Below are positions 1 to 8,107 of a stretch of DNA of 23,461 bases, one piece after another. Under the pieces are notes generated by a model. That model ran no database searches, had not been told where the DNA came from, and worked only from the letters and a program-made list of their open reading frames with translations. The translations under genes and the position numbers were made by a program. Position 1 is the first letter of the stretch; each line of letters opens with the position of its first letter. The stretch is taken from positions 1-23,461 of the forward strand of contig CALUBX010000031.1 of the NCBI GenBank assembly GCA_943914405.1, read 5' to 3'. The DNA comes from an uncultured Hyphomicrobiales bacterium (GTDB lineage Bacteria > Pseudomonadota > Alphaproteobacteria > Rhizobiales > Rhizobiaceae).

Positions 1-586
1 ACAGTTCCGGGACCATGCGGCCCGGGCCGAACCAACCCAGATCGCCGCCGTCATCCTTGTTGGAATCCTGCGACTTTTCTTTCGCAATCTCTGCGAAATC
101 CTTGCCCTTGTCGAGGTCAGCGATCACCGCCTTTGCCTCGTCCTCGGTCTTCACCAGAATATGGCGGGCATGCACTTCCTGCTGCTTGGGCAGTGCTGCG
201 ACTTCCTTGTCATAACGCGCCTTGACCTCTTCCGGCGTCGTAGCCTCGACGACATGCTTGCGGAAATAGGCGTTGTGAAGTTCGCGGTCGCCGATATAGG
301 CCATGCGCTTCTTGAAGTCTTCCGTGTCCTTCAGCCCCTCGGAAACCGCGCCGCCTGCGAGAAGCTTCACGTCGATGGCGCCCGACAGGGCCGCAACCTT
401 CTTCTGCTCGTCGGGAAGCTGAGCCAGCTGCGGGTCCAGGTTCTGAACGGCGAGATCGAGCTCGGACTGGTGGATCTCCAGTTTCCCCACGGTGGCAACG
501 ACGGGATCGTCAGCCGCGAAAGCCGGAGCCTGGGAGAAAATCGCAGCGGCCATCGCGACCGATACGAGAAATTTATGGCGCAACAT
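1..586 (-). CDS. Parvulin-type peptidyl-prolyl cis-trans isomerase, exported (3' end cut by window)
   Basis: The minus strand reads open from an ATG at 584-586 to the window edge, giving 195 residues; the C-terminus lies outside. Residues 1-24 look like a Sec signal peptide: a positive start (MLRHK), a hydrophobic core and an AFA cleavage site before ADD. Residues about 28-125 form a helical SurA/PpiC-like N-terminal region. The rotamase domain starts near residue 137 with VHARHILVKTEDEA and continues to GGDLGWFGPGRM, the hallmark of PpiC-type parvulins. The family isomerises X-Pro bonds in unfolded secreted or outer-membrane proteins, so the protein should act in the periplasm. An AAAGGTAA-like ribosome site lies just upstream. 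The gene is divergent from secA across 246 bp, an arrangement I recall from other rhizobia; the two encode successive steps of protein export and folding. Family call is secure; the exact substrate is unknown. Confidence 0.93.
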   Translation of the reverse strand, partial: MLRHKFLVSVAMAAAIFSQAPAFAADDPVVATVGKLEIHQSELDLAVQNLDPQLAQLPDEQKKVAALSGAIDVKLLAGGAVSEGLKDTEDFKKRMAYIGDRELHNAYFRKHVVEATTPEEVKARYDKEVAALPKQQEVHARHILVKTEDEAKAVIADLDKGKDFAEIAKEKSQDSNKDDGGDLGWFGPGRMVPEL

Positions 587-688
587 CGAGTTACCTTTCG
601 GCTGAATACCGGTTTCAGACTTGCCTGATTCCGGCCGGAAAACCCTCAAAAACATCGGATTGTGGCCATTCTGTATCGGCCGTCACCG

Positions 689-717
689 TTGACATCATTC
701 GACCCCCCTCTTATCTG
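689..717 (+). promoter_or_regulatory. Putative sigma-70-type promoter of secA
   Basis: The 246-bp divergent gap between the isomerase gene and secA holds a perfect TTGACA at 689-694. A weak -10 (TATCTG, 712-717) follows after 17 bases. Initiation near 724 would leave a leader of about 110 nt before the secA ATG. The -35 match is strong and the -10 match poor, so this is a suggestion only. I see no clear promoter for the leftward isomerase gene in the same gap. Confidence 0.4.
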
Positions 718-832
718 TCACGCAACTTCGCGTCCAGAAGCTTTCCGGGCGCGGCGGGTCATTTTGTCGGACGGGGAACAACCGACGTCAGGCCCGCTTT
801 TCATGGGACTGAAATCAGAAAGGACCATTCGA

Positions 833-3541
833 ATGGTCAGCTTTGGCGGCCTCGCCCGCAAACTGTTCGGTTCGGCGAACGATCGTCGCGTACGCGGTTA
901 CGCACCCAGGATCGACGCCATCAATGCCTATGAAGAGAAGACGAGGGCGCTCACTGACGAGCAGCTTGCCAACAAGACGATCGAGTTCCGCCAGATGCTG
1001 GCGGAAGGCAAGACGCTTGACGACATCCTGATTCCCGCCTTCGCCGTGGTGCGGGAAGCTTCGCGTCGCGTTCTCGGCATGCGTCCCTTCGACGTGCAGT
1101 TGACCGGCGGGATGATCCTGCACGACGGCGCGATCGCCGAGATGAAGACCGGCGAGGGCAAAACCCTGGTCGCTACCCTGCCTGTCTATTTGAATGCATT
1201 GGCCGGCAAGGGCGTCCACGTTGTGACCGTGAACGACTACCTCGCAAGCCGCGACGCGGGCATAATGGGCCGCCTTTATGGCTTCCTCGGCCTCACCACC
1301 GGCGTCATCATGCATGGCCTCAGCGACGACGAGCGCCGCGCAGCCTATGCCTGCGACATCACCTACGCCACCAATAACGAACTCGGCTTCGATTACCTGC
1401 GCGACAATATGAAGTACGAGCGCGGCCAGATGGTTCAGCGCGGCCACAATTACGCGATCGTCGACGAAGTGGACTCCATCCTCGTCGACGAGGCCCGCAC
1501 GCCGCTGATCATCTCGGGCCCGCTAGACGACCGCTCCGACCTTTACACCACGATCGACGCCTTCATTCCGGCGCTGACTCCGGAAGATTATGAGATCGAC
1601 GAGAAGCAGCGTTCCGCAAACTTCTCCGAAGTGGGGACCGAGAAGCTGGAGAACCTGCTCCGCCAGGCCGGTCTCCTGAAGGGCGAATCCCTTTACGACG
1701 TCGAGAACGTCGCGATCGTCCACCACATCAACAACGCCTTGAAGGCTCACAAGCTCTTCACGCGGGACAAGGATTACATCGTCCGCAACGACGAGATCGT
1801 CATTATCGACGAATTCACGGGCCGCATGATGCCGGGCCGTCGCTATTCCGAAGGCCAGCATCAGGCACTCGAAGCCAAAGAAAAGGTGACGATTCAGCCG
1901 GAAAACCAGACGCTGTCGTCCATCACCTTCCAGAATTACTTCCGCATGTATACCAAGCTCGCCGGCATGACCGGCACCGCTTCAACCGAAGCGGAAGAGT
2001 TCGGCAACATCTACAAGCTCGAAGTGGTCGAAGTGCCGACCAACCTTCCGATCCAGCGCATCGATGAGGACGACGAGGTCTACCGGACATTCGACGAGAA
2101 GTTCAAGGCGATCATCGAAGAGATCAAGGCAGCCCATGAGCGCGGCCAGCCGGTTCTCGTCGGAACCACGTCTATCGAAAAGTCGGAACTCCTCGCCACC
2201 ATGCTGAGGAAGTCGGGATTCGACAAGTTCAACGTCCTGAACGCCCGCTATCACGAGCAGGAAGCCTATATCGTCAGCCAGGCCGGGGTCCCGGGCGCCG
2301 TGACGATCGCCACCAACATGGCCGGCCGCGGTACCGACATTCAGCTCGGCGGCAATATCGACATGCGCCTTGAGCGCGAACTCGAAGGTATCGAGGACGA
2401 AGCAGAGCGCACAGCGAAGGAAGCCTCCGTCCGGGAGGAAGTAAAACAGCTCAAGGAAAAGGCACTTGCCGCCGGCGGGCTTTACGTCATCGCCACCGAG
2501 CGCCACGAAAGTCGGCGCATCGACAACCAGCTGCGCGGCCGCTCCGGTCGTCAGGGCGATCCGGGCCGCTCCAAGTTCTATCTGTCGCTCCAGGACGACC
2601 TGATGCGTATCTTCGGCTCCGACCGCATGGACGGCATGCTGCAGAAGCTGGGGCTCAAGGAAGGCGAGGCCATCGTCCATCCCTGGATCAACAAGGCGCT
2701 TGAGCGAGCCCAGAAGAAGGTCGAAGCCCGTAACTTCGACATCCGCAAGAACCTTCTGAAATACGACGACGTAACCAACGACCAGCGCAAAGTGATCTTT
2801 GAGCAGCGCATCGAGATGATGGATTCGGAGGACGTGTCCGAAACTGTCGAGGACATGCGCAACGAAGTGATCGACGTGATCGTCGCCAAGCATATCCCGG
2901 AGCGGGCTTATGCGGAGCAATGGAATGCCGCCGGCCTCTACGAGGACGTCCAGCGCCTTCTCAACCTCGACCTTCCGGTCATGGATTGGGTCAAGGAGGA
3001 AGGCATAGACGAGACCGGCATCCACGACCGGATCACCGAAGCTGCCAACAAGGCCGCGGCGGATCGCCGGGAGCGCTTCGGAAACGAAGTGATGAACTAC
3101 GTCGAGCGATCCATCGTTCTTCAGACGCTCGACCACCTGTGGCGCGAGCACATCGTCAACCTTGACCACCTGCGCTCCGTCATCGGTTTCCGCGGCTATG
3201 CCCAGCGTGATCCGCTCCAGGAATATAAGGCGGAAGCCTTCGAGCTCTTCCAGGCTCTGCTCGCCAATCTGCGCGAGGCCGTCACCGCACAGCTGATGCG
3301 GGTCGAGCTGGTGCAGAACCCGGAGCCGCCGGTGCCGCCGGCATTCGAGGAACACCATATCGATCCGCGCACCGGCGAAGACGAGATGACCGGCCGCCCC
3401 GGTGAAAACTTCATCGCCGCACCGCAGGACCGCCGCCCGGAAGACCCCTCCACGTGGGGCAGGATCGGACGAAACGAAGCCTGCCCCTGCGGATCGGGCA
3501 AGAAATACAAGCACTGCCACGGCGCCTTCGAGGCCGCCTGA
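833..3541 (+). CDS. secA: Preprotein translocase ATPase SecA
   Basis: SecA is the cytosolic motor that uses ATP to push unfolded preproteins through SecYEG. The 902-residue length is normal for alphaproteobacteria. Visible motifs are Walker A MKTGEGKT (residues 104-111), the DEVD Walker B box (211-214) followed by SILVDEARTPLIISG, the helicase motif TNMAGRGTDIQLGG, and QLRGRSGRQGDPG in the second nucleotide-binding fold. The C-terminal tail holds a zinc/SecB-binding site with C884, C886, C895 and H896. The reading frame is open further upstream (to 662), but I chose ATG 833: MVSFGGLARKLFGSANDR is the family N-terminus and AAAGGA sits at 819-824, 8 bases before it. The gene is followed by a strong terminator, so it is probably monocistronic. 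Nothing is truncated and no key residue is missing. Confidence 0.98.
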   Translation: MVSFGGLARKLFGSANDRRVRGYAPRIDAINAYEEKTRALTDEQLANKTIEFRQMLAEGKTLDDILIPAFAVVREASRRVLGMRPFDVQLTGGMILHDGAIAEMKTGEGKTLVATLPVYLNALAGKGVHVVTVNDYLASRDAGIMGRLYGFLGLTTGVIMHGLSDDERRAAYACDITYATNNELGFDYLRDNMKYERGQMVQRGHNYAIVDEVDSILVDEARTPLIISGPLDDRSDLYTTIDAFIPALTPEDYEIDEKQRSANFSEVGTEKLENLLRQAGLLKGESLYDVENVAIVHHINNALKAHKLFTRDKDYIVRNDEIVIIDEFTGRMMPGRRYSEGQHQALEAKEKVTIQPENQTLSSITFQNYFRMYTKLAGMTGTASTEAEEFGNIYKLEVVEVPTNLPIQRIDEDDEVYRTFDEKFKAIIEEIKAAHERGQPVLVGTTSIEKSELLATMLRKSGFDKFNVLNARYHEQEAYIVSQAGVPGAVTIATNMAGRGTDIQLGGNIDMRLERELEGIEDEAERTAKEASVREEVKQLKEKALAAGGLYVIATERHESRRIDNQLRGRSGRQGDPGRSKFYLSLQDDLMRIFGSDRMDGMLQKLGLKEGEAIVHPWINKALERAQKKVEARNFDIRKNLLKYDDVTNDQRKVIFEQRIEMMDSEDVSETVEDMRNEVIDVIVAKHIPERAYAEQWNAAGLYEDVQRLLNLDLPVMDWVKEEGIDETGIHDRITEAANKAAADRRERFGNEVMNYVERSIVLQTLDHLWREHIVNLDHLRSVIGFRGYAQRDPLQEYKAEAFELFQALLANLREAVTAQLMRVELVQNPEPPVPPAFEEHHIDPRTGEDEMTGRPGENFIAAPQDRRPEDPSTWGRIGRNEACPCGSGKKYKHCHGAFEAA

Positions 3542-3555
3542 TCGGCTTCTTCTTC

Positions 3556-3591
3556 AACAAAAACGCCGCCCTTATGGGCGGCGTTTTTGTT
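3556..3591 (+). terminator. Rho-independent terminator of secA
   Basis: A perfect 16-bp inverted repeat (AACAAAAACGCCGCCC / GGGCGGCGTTTTTGTT) closes on a TTAT loop at 3572-3575, starting 14 bp after the secA stop. The GC-rich inner stem followed by a T-run is a textbook intrinsic terminator. Because the left arm starts with an A-rich run, the same hairpin would also work on the minus strand, although no leftward gene ends here. Confidence 0.92.
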
Positions 3592-3699
3592 TGGCACATC
3601 GTCTGTGTGGGCGGCGGTGCTATACCAACCGTTTCTTAACCGCCCTCTGTCAGTGTCGCCGGCAGTGTTCCTGCGTCATTGCGAGTAGTGCGTACCGAT

Positions 3700-5112
3700 A
3701 TGGCGGTCATCGAAACTGCGGAAAGACTTCTTCCGCCGGGCCTTCGCGTGAAGCTCGCACCGCTCACCCGTTCCCTCGGCCGGATGATGGCGGACGATGG
3801 TGAGGATGCCCGTGCCCAGCGCCGCGCTTTGACCGCCTTCCTCATCCGCATCGTCAGTGCCGCCATCGCCTTCGTCTCGCAGATCGTGCTGGCCCGCGTG
3901 ATGGGCGAGTTCGAGTACGGCATCTTCGCCTTTGTGTGGGTCCTTGTCGTGCTGGTCGGCAACCTCTCCTGCCTGGGCTTCCACACTTCCATCATCCGCT
4001 TTCTCCACCAGCATCGGGTCGCGGGCGACCTGGCTGCGGTCAGAGGCCTCACGCTCACAGCGCGCCTGATCGCGCTCGCATCGTCCACCACGATTGGCGC
4101 CCTCGGCCTGCTTTTCCTGCACCTGTTCGGCAACCGGATCGAAGCCTACTACCTTGTCCCTGTGTCTCTCGCCTTCTTCACCTTGCCGATGATCGCGCTC
4201 GGCGATGTGCTTGACGGCACCGCGCGGTCCAATGGCTGGACCGCCATGGCTCTGAGCCCGACCTATCTCTTCCGGCCGAGCCTCATCCTGATCTTCATGC
4301 TTGCATCCGTTTGGCTGGGCGCGCCGCATACGGCCGTCACGGCCATGGAAGCGGCGCTCGCAGCAACCTATGTAGCGACCCTTTCGCAGCTGCTGCGGGT
4401 CAGCATCAGGCTCCGAAAGCTCAACGGCTCGAGGCCGAGAAGCTTCGCCCTCGGCGCCTGGATGCGGTACTCGCTTCCGCTCTTCCTCGTCGATGGCATC
4501 GGTTTTCTTCTCACCAACGCGGATGTGGTGGTGGTCGGCCTCTACCTGCCACCGGATCAGGTGGGCATCTACTACGCGGCCGCCAAGACGATCGTCCTCG
4601 TGCAGTTCGTGTATTTCTCCATCAAGGCTGCGGCCGGTCCGCGCTTTTCGGCCCTGCTTGCAGAGGGCGATAGGCAGGCCCTCGGGCAATTTGCGCACCA
4701 GACCGTCCGCTGGGCATTCTGGCCCTCGCTCGCCGTGGGTCTGGCCGCCTTGGGCGCCGGACAACTTCTGCTGTCGCTGTTCGGTCCCGGCTTCACGGCC
4801 GGCTACAGCCTCATGGTGATCCTGTTTTGCGGCTTGCTCGCTAAAGCCATGGTGGGTCCCGGCGAGATTCTGCTGAGCATGGCCGGCCACCAGAAGCTTT
4901 GCGTGCTGCTCTATGCCTTCACCCTGTGCATGAGCATCCTGTTTTATGTTCTCCTCATTCCGCTCTTGGGGCTGACCGGGGCAGCCATGGCAACTACCCT
5001 TGCCATGGGTGTTGAAGCAGTCCTTCTGCACCTTGCCGTCCGCCGGACGCTGGGGATCGTCCTGTTTGCCTTTGCAGGCTCGACACACAAAACCCTGTCG
5101 GAGGCATCCTGA
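3700..5112 (+). CDS. Wzx/MATE-like polysaccharide flippase (lipopolysaccharide biosynthesis protein)
   Basis: A membrane protein of about 470 residues. After an amphipathic N-terminal 50 residues it is almost all hydrophobic helices (I count roughly 12 to 14), beginning TAFLIRIVSAAIAFVSQIVL. The following VMGEFEYGIFAFVWV, LSCLGFHTSIIRF, and the later PDQVGIYYAAAKT segment are typical of the MOP/MVF exporter superfamily (Wzx and related O-antigen/exopolysaccharide flippases). Such proteins turn undecaprenyl-linked oligosaccharides across the inner membrane; the substrate cannot be read from the sequence. The start is uncertain: TTG 3679, GTG 3688 and ATG 3700 are in frame and none has a good ribosome site. 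I chose ATG because homologues I recall begin near this point. The stop lies 2 bp before the next gene, so the two are likely cotranscribed and translationally coupled. Confidence 0.88.
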   Translation: MAVIETAERLLPPGLRVKLAPLTRSLGRMMADDGEDARAQRRALTAFLIRIVSAAIAFVSQIVLARVMGEFEYGIFAFVWVLVVLVGNLSCLGFHTSIIRFLHQHRVAGDLAAVRGLTLTARLIALASSTTIGALGLLFLHLFGNRIEAYYLVPVSLAFFTLPMIALGDVLDGTARSNGWTAMALSPTYLFRPSLILIFMLASVWLGAPHTAVTAMEAALAATYVATLSQLLRVSIRLRKLNGSRPRSFALGAWMRYSLPLFLVDGIGFLLTNADVVVVGLYLPPDQVGIYYAAAKTIVLVQFVYFSIKAAAGPRFSALLAEGDRQALGQFAHQTVRWAFWPSLAVGLAALGAGQLLLSLFGPGFTAGYSLMVILFCGLLAKAMVGPGEILLSMAGHQKLCVLLYAFTLCMSILFYVLLIPLLGLTGAAMATTLAMGVEAVLLHLAVRRTLGIVLFAFAGSTHKTLSEAS

Positions 5113-5114
5113 TC

Positions 5115-6392
5115 ATGGCGCTACCGCCCGTCTCAAGCGACGTGAGCCAAGCTTTCTCGCGACTGTCCAGCCCGCCTCGACGCGTGGCTCCTCAACGCCC
5201 GCAGGCGGATGTGCATATCGAGATCGGGCGCCCCGGCCGTGCATTCTGCCTCTACCCGGCATCGCTCGGCTACGAGCTTCAGGAGGAGCTGGAGTTTCTG
5301 TCCAACCGCGCGATGGAGCCCAATATTTTCTTTTCGGCCCGTCTGCTGGCACCCGCAATGCCGCGGGTGGAAGACAAGCAGGTGCGCTTTGCGCTGATCC
5401 GCGATGATTCGGATGTCCGCAGCCGGCTGCGGTTGCTGATGCCCTTCACCGTCGAAAAGCCCGGCTTCGCCGTCGGCGCCCCGATTATCCGAACGTGGGC
5501 CAATCCTTTCGGCCCGCTCGGCACGCCGCTGGTGGACGCCGAAGATGCCGCCGAGACTATAGACAACCTCCTGGACGTTCTCGCCTCACCTCAGGCACGC
5601 CTGCCGTCGGTCTTGGTCATTCCGGACGTGCGCCTCAACGGGCGGTTCGTCCAGCTCGCCCGCGCAGTCGCCATCAGCCGGGATCTTCCGGTGACCGTAA
5701 CCGATCCTTTTCGCCGGCCGATGTTGGAAAGCAACCTGGACGGAGAAAGCTACCTCAAGCAAGCGGTATCGCCCCATCATTTCCGCGAGATGCGCCGCCT
5801 CTGGCGCCGTCTGCAGCGCCTGGGAAGCCTCCGCTATTCGGTCGCCCGCCAACCGGAGGAAGTGCGCGTCAGGATGGAGGAATTCCTTGCACTCGAGGCC
5901 AAGGGCTGGAAGGGCAGGAAGCGCTCGGCCTTGGTCAGCGACAGATATCGTGCGGCCTTCGCCCGTGAGGCCATCACCAATCTGGCTGAAGCCGATGCAG
6001 TGCGCGTCCACACGATCGATCTGGACGGACGCGCGATTGCCTCGATCATCGTCTTCCTGATGGCTGGCGAAGCCTACACCTGGAAAACCGCCTATGACGA
6101 GGACTTCTCGTCCTATTCACCCGGCAAGCTGTTGATCACCCAGCTGACGGAGTGGCATCTCGACGATGCCAACATCATGCGCACGGACAGCTGCGCGGTC
6201 CCTGATCATCCAATCATGAGCAGGCTGTGGGAAGAGCGCGAGGACATGGGCACGCTGGTGATCGGCCTCAACCGCAACAGCGACCGCGACGTGCGGCAGG
6301 TCGCGGCGCAGCTTCATCTCTACCGCAACACCCGCAATATCGCGCGCATCCTACGCGAGAAAATCCTTTCGATCGCCGGGCGCGACGTGTGA
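5115..6392 (+). CDS. BioF2-like (GNAT, Acetyltransf_6) acyltransferase
   Basis: A soluble 425-residue protein with no signal peptide. The C-terminal half (about residues 210-370) fits the BioF2-like/Acetyltransf_6 domain: RRLWRRLQRLGSLRYSVAR, then FLALEAKGWKGRKRSAL, a GRAIASIIVFLMAGEAYTWK strand pair and the YSPGKLL turn seen in FemAB/CelD-like GNAT proteins. The N-terminal half resembles the degenerate first GNAT fold of the same family (for example FGPLGTPLVD). These proteins transfer acyl or aminoacyl groups and are often encoded with polysaccharide or cellulose genes. With the flippase gene ending 2 bp upstream, decoration of the exported glycan or its lipid-linked precursor is a reasonable inference, but donor and acceptor are unknown. 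ATG at 5115 is the first in-frame start after the flippase stop. Confidence 0.85.
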   Translation: MALPPVSSDVSQAFSRLSSPPRRVAPQRPQADVHIEIGRPGRAFCLYPASLGYELQEELEFLSNRAMEPNIFFSARLLAPAMPRVEDKQVRFALIRDDSDVRSRLRLLMPFTVEKPGFAVGAPIIRTWANPFGPLGTPLVDAEDAAETIDNLLDVLASPQARLPSVLVIPDVRLNGRFVQLARAVAISRDLPVTVTDPFRRPMLESNLDGESYLKQAVSPHHFREMRRLWRRLQRLGSLRYSVARQPEEVRVRMEEFLALEAKGWKGRKRSALVSDRYRAAFAREAITNLAEADAVRVHTIDLDGRAIASIIVFLMAGEAYTWKTAYDEDFSSYSPGKLLITQLTEWHLDDANIMRTDSCAVPDHPIMSRLWEEREDMGTLVIGLNRNSDRDVRQVAAQLHLYRNTRNIARILREKILSIAGRDV

Positions 6393-6457
6393 CGCCCTCG
6401 GCCAGGTCAATCAAGCTGCTGGAATTACTTCCCAGCATCCCTCCCACCACTTCCTTC

Positions 6458-6485
6458 TTGCCTATTCACGGGGGGCCGTGATAGA
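6458..6485 (+). promoter_or_regulatory. Putative promoter of tRNA-Leu
   Basis: Upstream of the tRNA, TTGCCT (6458-6463) and GATAGA (6480-6485) are separated by 16 bases, with initiation expected about 15-20 bp before the mature 5' end. The elements match the consensus only moderately. The 115-bp gap (6393-6507) holds nothing else I can identify. Confidence 0.35.
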
Positions 6486-6507
6486 GGCGGTGCCATCTGC
6501 TTTACGT

Positions 6508-6592
6508 GCCCCGTTGGCGGAATTGGTAGACGCGCCTGACTCAAAATCAGGTTCCGAGAGGAGTGCTGGTTCGATTCCGGCACGGGGCACCA
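6508..6592 (+). tRNA. tRNA-Leu (anticodon CAA)
   Basis: An 85-nt type-II tRNA with an encoded CCA end. The acceptor arm pairs GCCCCGT (6508-6514) with ACGGGGC (6582-6588), followed by A and CCA. The anticodon stem CCTGA/TCAGG encloses loop CTCAAAA, so the anticodon is CAA (6542-6544) and reads UUG. The variable region is long, as expected for leucine, and the T-arm contains GGTTCGATTCC. The 3' end lies 14 bp from the stop codon of the convergent acetyltransferase gene, and I see no convincing terminator between them. Confidence 0.97.
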
Positions 6593-6606
6593 CAGGCCGA
6601 TCAGCC

Positions 6607-7191
6607 TTAAGAAACAGCCAGCTTGGCCTTTTCAAGAAATTCCTCCGCCGGCAGCTGAAACAGGGCGAGCCTTGCCCGTATCTCCTCGTCCGGCCACCCC
6701 CACCACTGTAATGACTGCAGAGCATCGATCGTGGTCTGCTCAAAACGGAAGCGGATGAGCTTTGCCGGCACTCCGCCGACGATGGCATAGGGAGGCACGT
6801 CGCGAGTAACCACGGATCCCGCACCAATCACAGCGCCATTGCCGATGGTGACGCCGGACATGATCATCGCCCGGCGCCCGATCCACACATCATGCCCGAT
6901 TCGGATCGGGCCGCGCGACCGCAGCTCCTCCATCCCCACGCCAAAATTGGTCAGCGGGAAGGTCGATGCCGTATGGGTGGGATGGTTGGCCCGGACGAGG
7001 AACAGGACCTCCTTGGCGATGGAGCAGAAGGATCCGACCTCAAGCGTCGTCGTCTCGTCATACCCGAACACCGCCTCCGGAACGACGCCGTAAGTGTGTC
7101 GGCCGATGGTGATGCCCTTCCACGGCCACACGTCACGGGCTCTCTCCTTTCGCAGTCCGAGTAATGTTCTAAGCCGGCGAAAAGGTGCCAT
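6607..7191 (-). CDS. CatB-related O-acetyltransferase (left-handed beta-helix, xenobiotic acyltransferase type)
   Basis: A 194-residue hexapeptide-repeat acetyltransferase. Imperfect hexapeptide repeats run from about residue 45 (TTLEVGSFCSIAK) to 145, notably GPIRIGHDVWIGRRAMI, GVTIGNGAVIGAGSVVTRDV and the closing YAIVGGVPAKLIRFRF. The ANHPTH...STFPL segment (residues 69-80) matches the catalytic-histidine loop of the CatB/VatD group, making H70 the likely base. The family transfers acetyl from acetyl-CoA to hydroxyls of sugars or xenobiotics and works as a trimer. A GAGG ribosome site lies 5 bases before ATG 7191. It follows two sugar-transferase genes on the same strand after 48 bp, so acetylation of a surface glycan is more likely than drug resistance; that role is inferred from context. 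Confidence 0.87.
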   Translation of the reverse strand: MAPFRRLRTLLGLRKERARDVWPWKGITIGRHTYGVVPEAVFGYDETTTLEVGSFCSIAKEVLFLVRANHPTHTASTFPLTNFGVGMEELRSRGPIRIGHDVWIGRRAMIMSGVTIGNGAVIGAGSVVTRDVPPYAIVGGVPAKLIRFRFEQTTIDALQSLQWWGWPDEEIRARLALFQLPAEEFLEKAKLAVS

Positions 7192-7239
7192 GGATACCTC
7201 TTGATCAGAAATGCCAGGATGTAGAGCTGCAGCCTTCTC

Positions 7240-8094
7240 TCATCGGAGTTGTAACCTTGCTATCATCTTTGCGAGGTCGATGTTCCGGTTCTGGCTCAGA
7301 GCCTCAACGAATTCCGGATCGTCGGTTGTGGTACTGGAGCTGATCTTGATCACCGGGATGGCATCAAGATCCACGCCTTGCGCAAGGGGCTCGGCGAGGT
7401 CCTTCTGCGTGATAATGCGCTTCAGAAGCAGTGGCCCCTTGGCCGACAGTTTCGGCACCAGATTCCATTGGTGACGGGCCTTGGCGTCTGTCCTGGTTAG
7501 ATACTCGAAGAGATACATGACCCAGAAGTAATGACGCAGCTTGCCCTTCTTCGAGTAGTAGCGAAGCGCGAGCTCCGCCCATCGCTCGACAAGATAGTTT
7601 CTAGGCACAGCAGCCAGAAACCAGCTTTGGATGATGCGTCCGGGATAGCTGTCGGGGAACGCAAAGAAACCCGCGATCATCAAAGGCGGGAGCCATTCAT
7701 CGAGCGGGCGGACGCAGGCGCACGTGGCATCGACCCAGATCCCGCCGTGGGTCTTCAACAATGCCAGCCGGATCGCGTCCGATCGGCCTTGAACCTTGCG
7801 GTTCTTCTGCGGCTCCGGCACAGTCGTCCATTGCTTCAAGCTCGTGTCGTCCAGCACGCGGACGGTCCAACCGGGGTTCTTTGTCTGCCAGCTGTGGATC
7901 GCATAGCGCACGAAGGGCGGGGCATGATCGAGTGGCTTATCCCAGTATATCCAGATGATCCGCGGCACCGCTTTGGGCATCTCGTCCATCGCCCAGTTGT
8001 AGTTCTGGACGTGAAGCCGGCGTTTGCCGATCGCTGTGCGCCTCAGCGAGTGGGCTATCTTTTTCCAGATCAGGAAGGCATCGAAGATCAACAT
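7240..8094 (-). CDS. Capsular polysaccharide synthesis-type glycosyltransferase
   Basis: A 284-residue protein fitting the Caps_synth/Gly_transf_sug (GT32-like) group. The core runs from VPRIIWIYWDKP (about residues 43-54) through the SDAIRLALLKTHGGIWVDAT segment (105-124), where D122 sits at the position of the metal-binding DXD aspartate; the second aspartate is replaced (DAT), as I recall for Caps_synth proteins. The frame is open further upstream, but I chose ATG 8094 because GAGGGAGA lies a few bases before it and the upstream gene ends there. The 13-bp gap to that gene indicates one transcript. The enzyme probably adds a sugar to a capsule or LPS-like glycan at the cytoplasmic face; donor and acceptor are unknown. 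Confidence 0.83.
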   Translation of the reverse strand: MLIFDAFLIWKKIAHSLRRTAIGKRRLHVQNYNWAMDEMPKAVPRIIWIYWDKPLDHAPPFVRYAIHSWQTKNPGWTVRVLDDTSLKQWTTVPEPQKNRKVQGRSDAIRLALLKTHGGIWVDATCACVRPLDEWLPPLMIAGFFAFPDSYPGRIIQSWFLAAVPRNYLVERWAELALRYYSKKGKLRHYFWVMYLFEYLTRTDAKARHQWNLVPKLSAKGPLLLKRIITQKDLAEPLAQGVDLDAIPVIKISSSTTTDDPEFVEALSQNRNIDLAKMIARLQLR

Positions 8095-8107
8095 CAGTCG
8101 TTCTCCC

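Noticed and set aside
1982..3520. Long open frame (512 codons) on the minus strand opposite secA
   Set aside because: It lies wholly inside secA, has no family motif or ribosome site, and its composition is that of a reverse-strand shadow in GC-rich DNA.
3676..5088. 470-codon minus-strand frame opposite the flippase gene
   Set aside because: Rich in Gln, His, Glu, Gly and Arg with no recognisable domain; the opposite frame gives a clear multi-helix flippase.
6508..6592. Genomic-island attachment site at the tRNA-Leu gene
   Set aside because: No integrase gene and no second copy of the tRNA 3' end seen in the window; kept only as a low-interest question.
6593..6610. Possible tRNA terminator hairpin (AGGC...GCCT)
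   Set aside because: Only four base pairs and no T-run; too weak to call.
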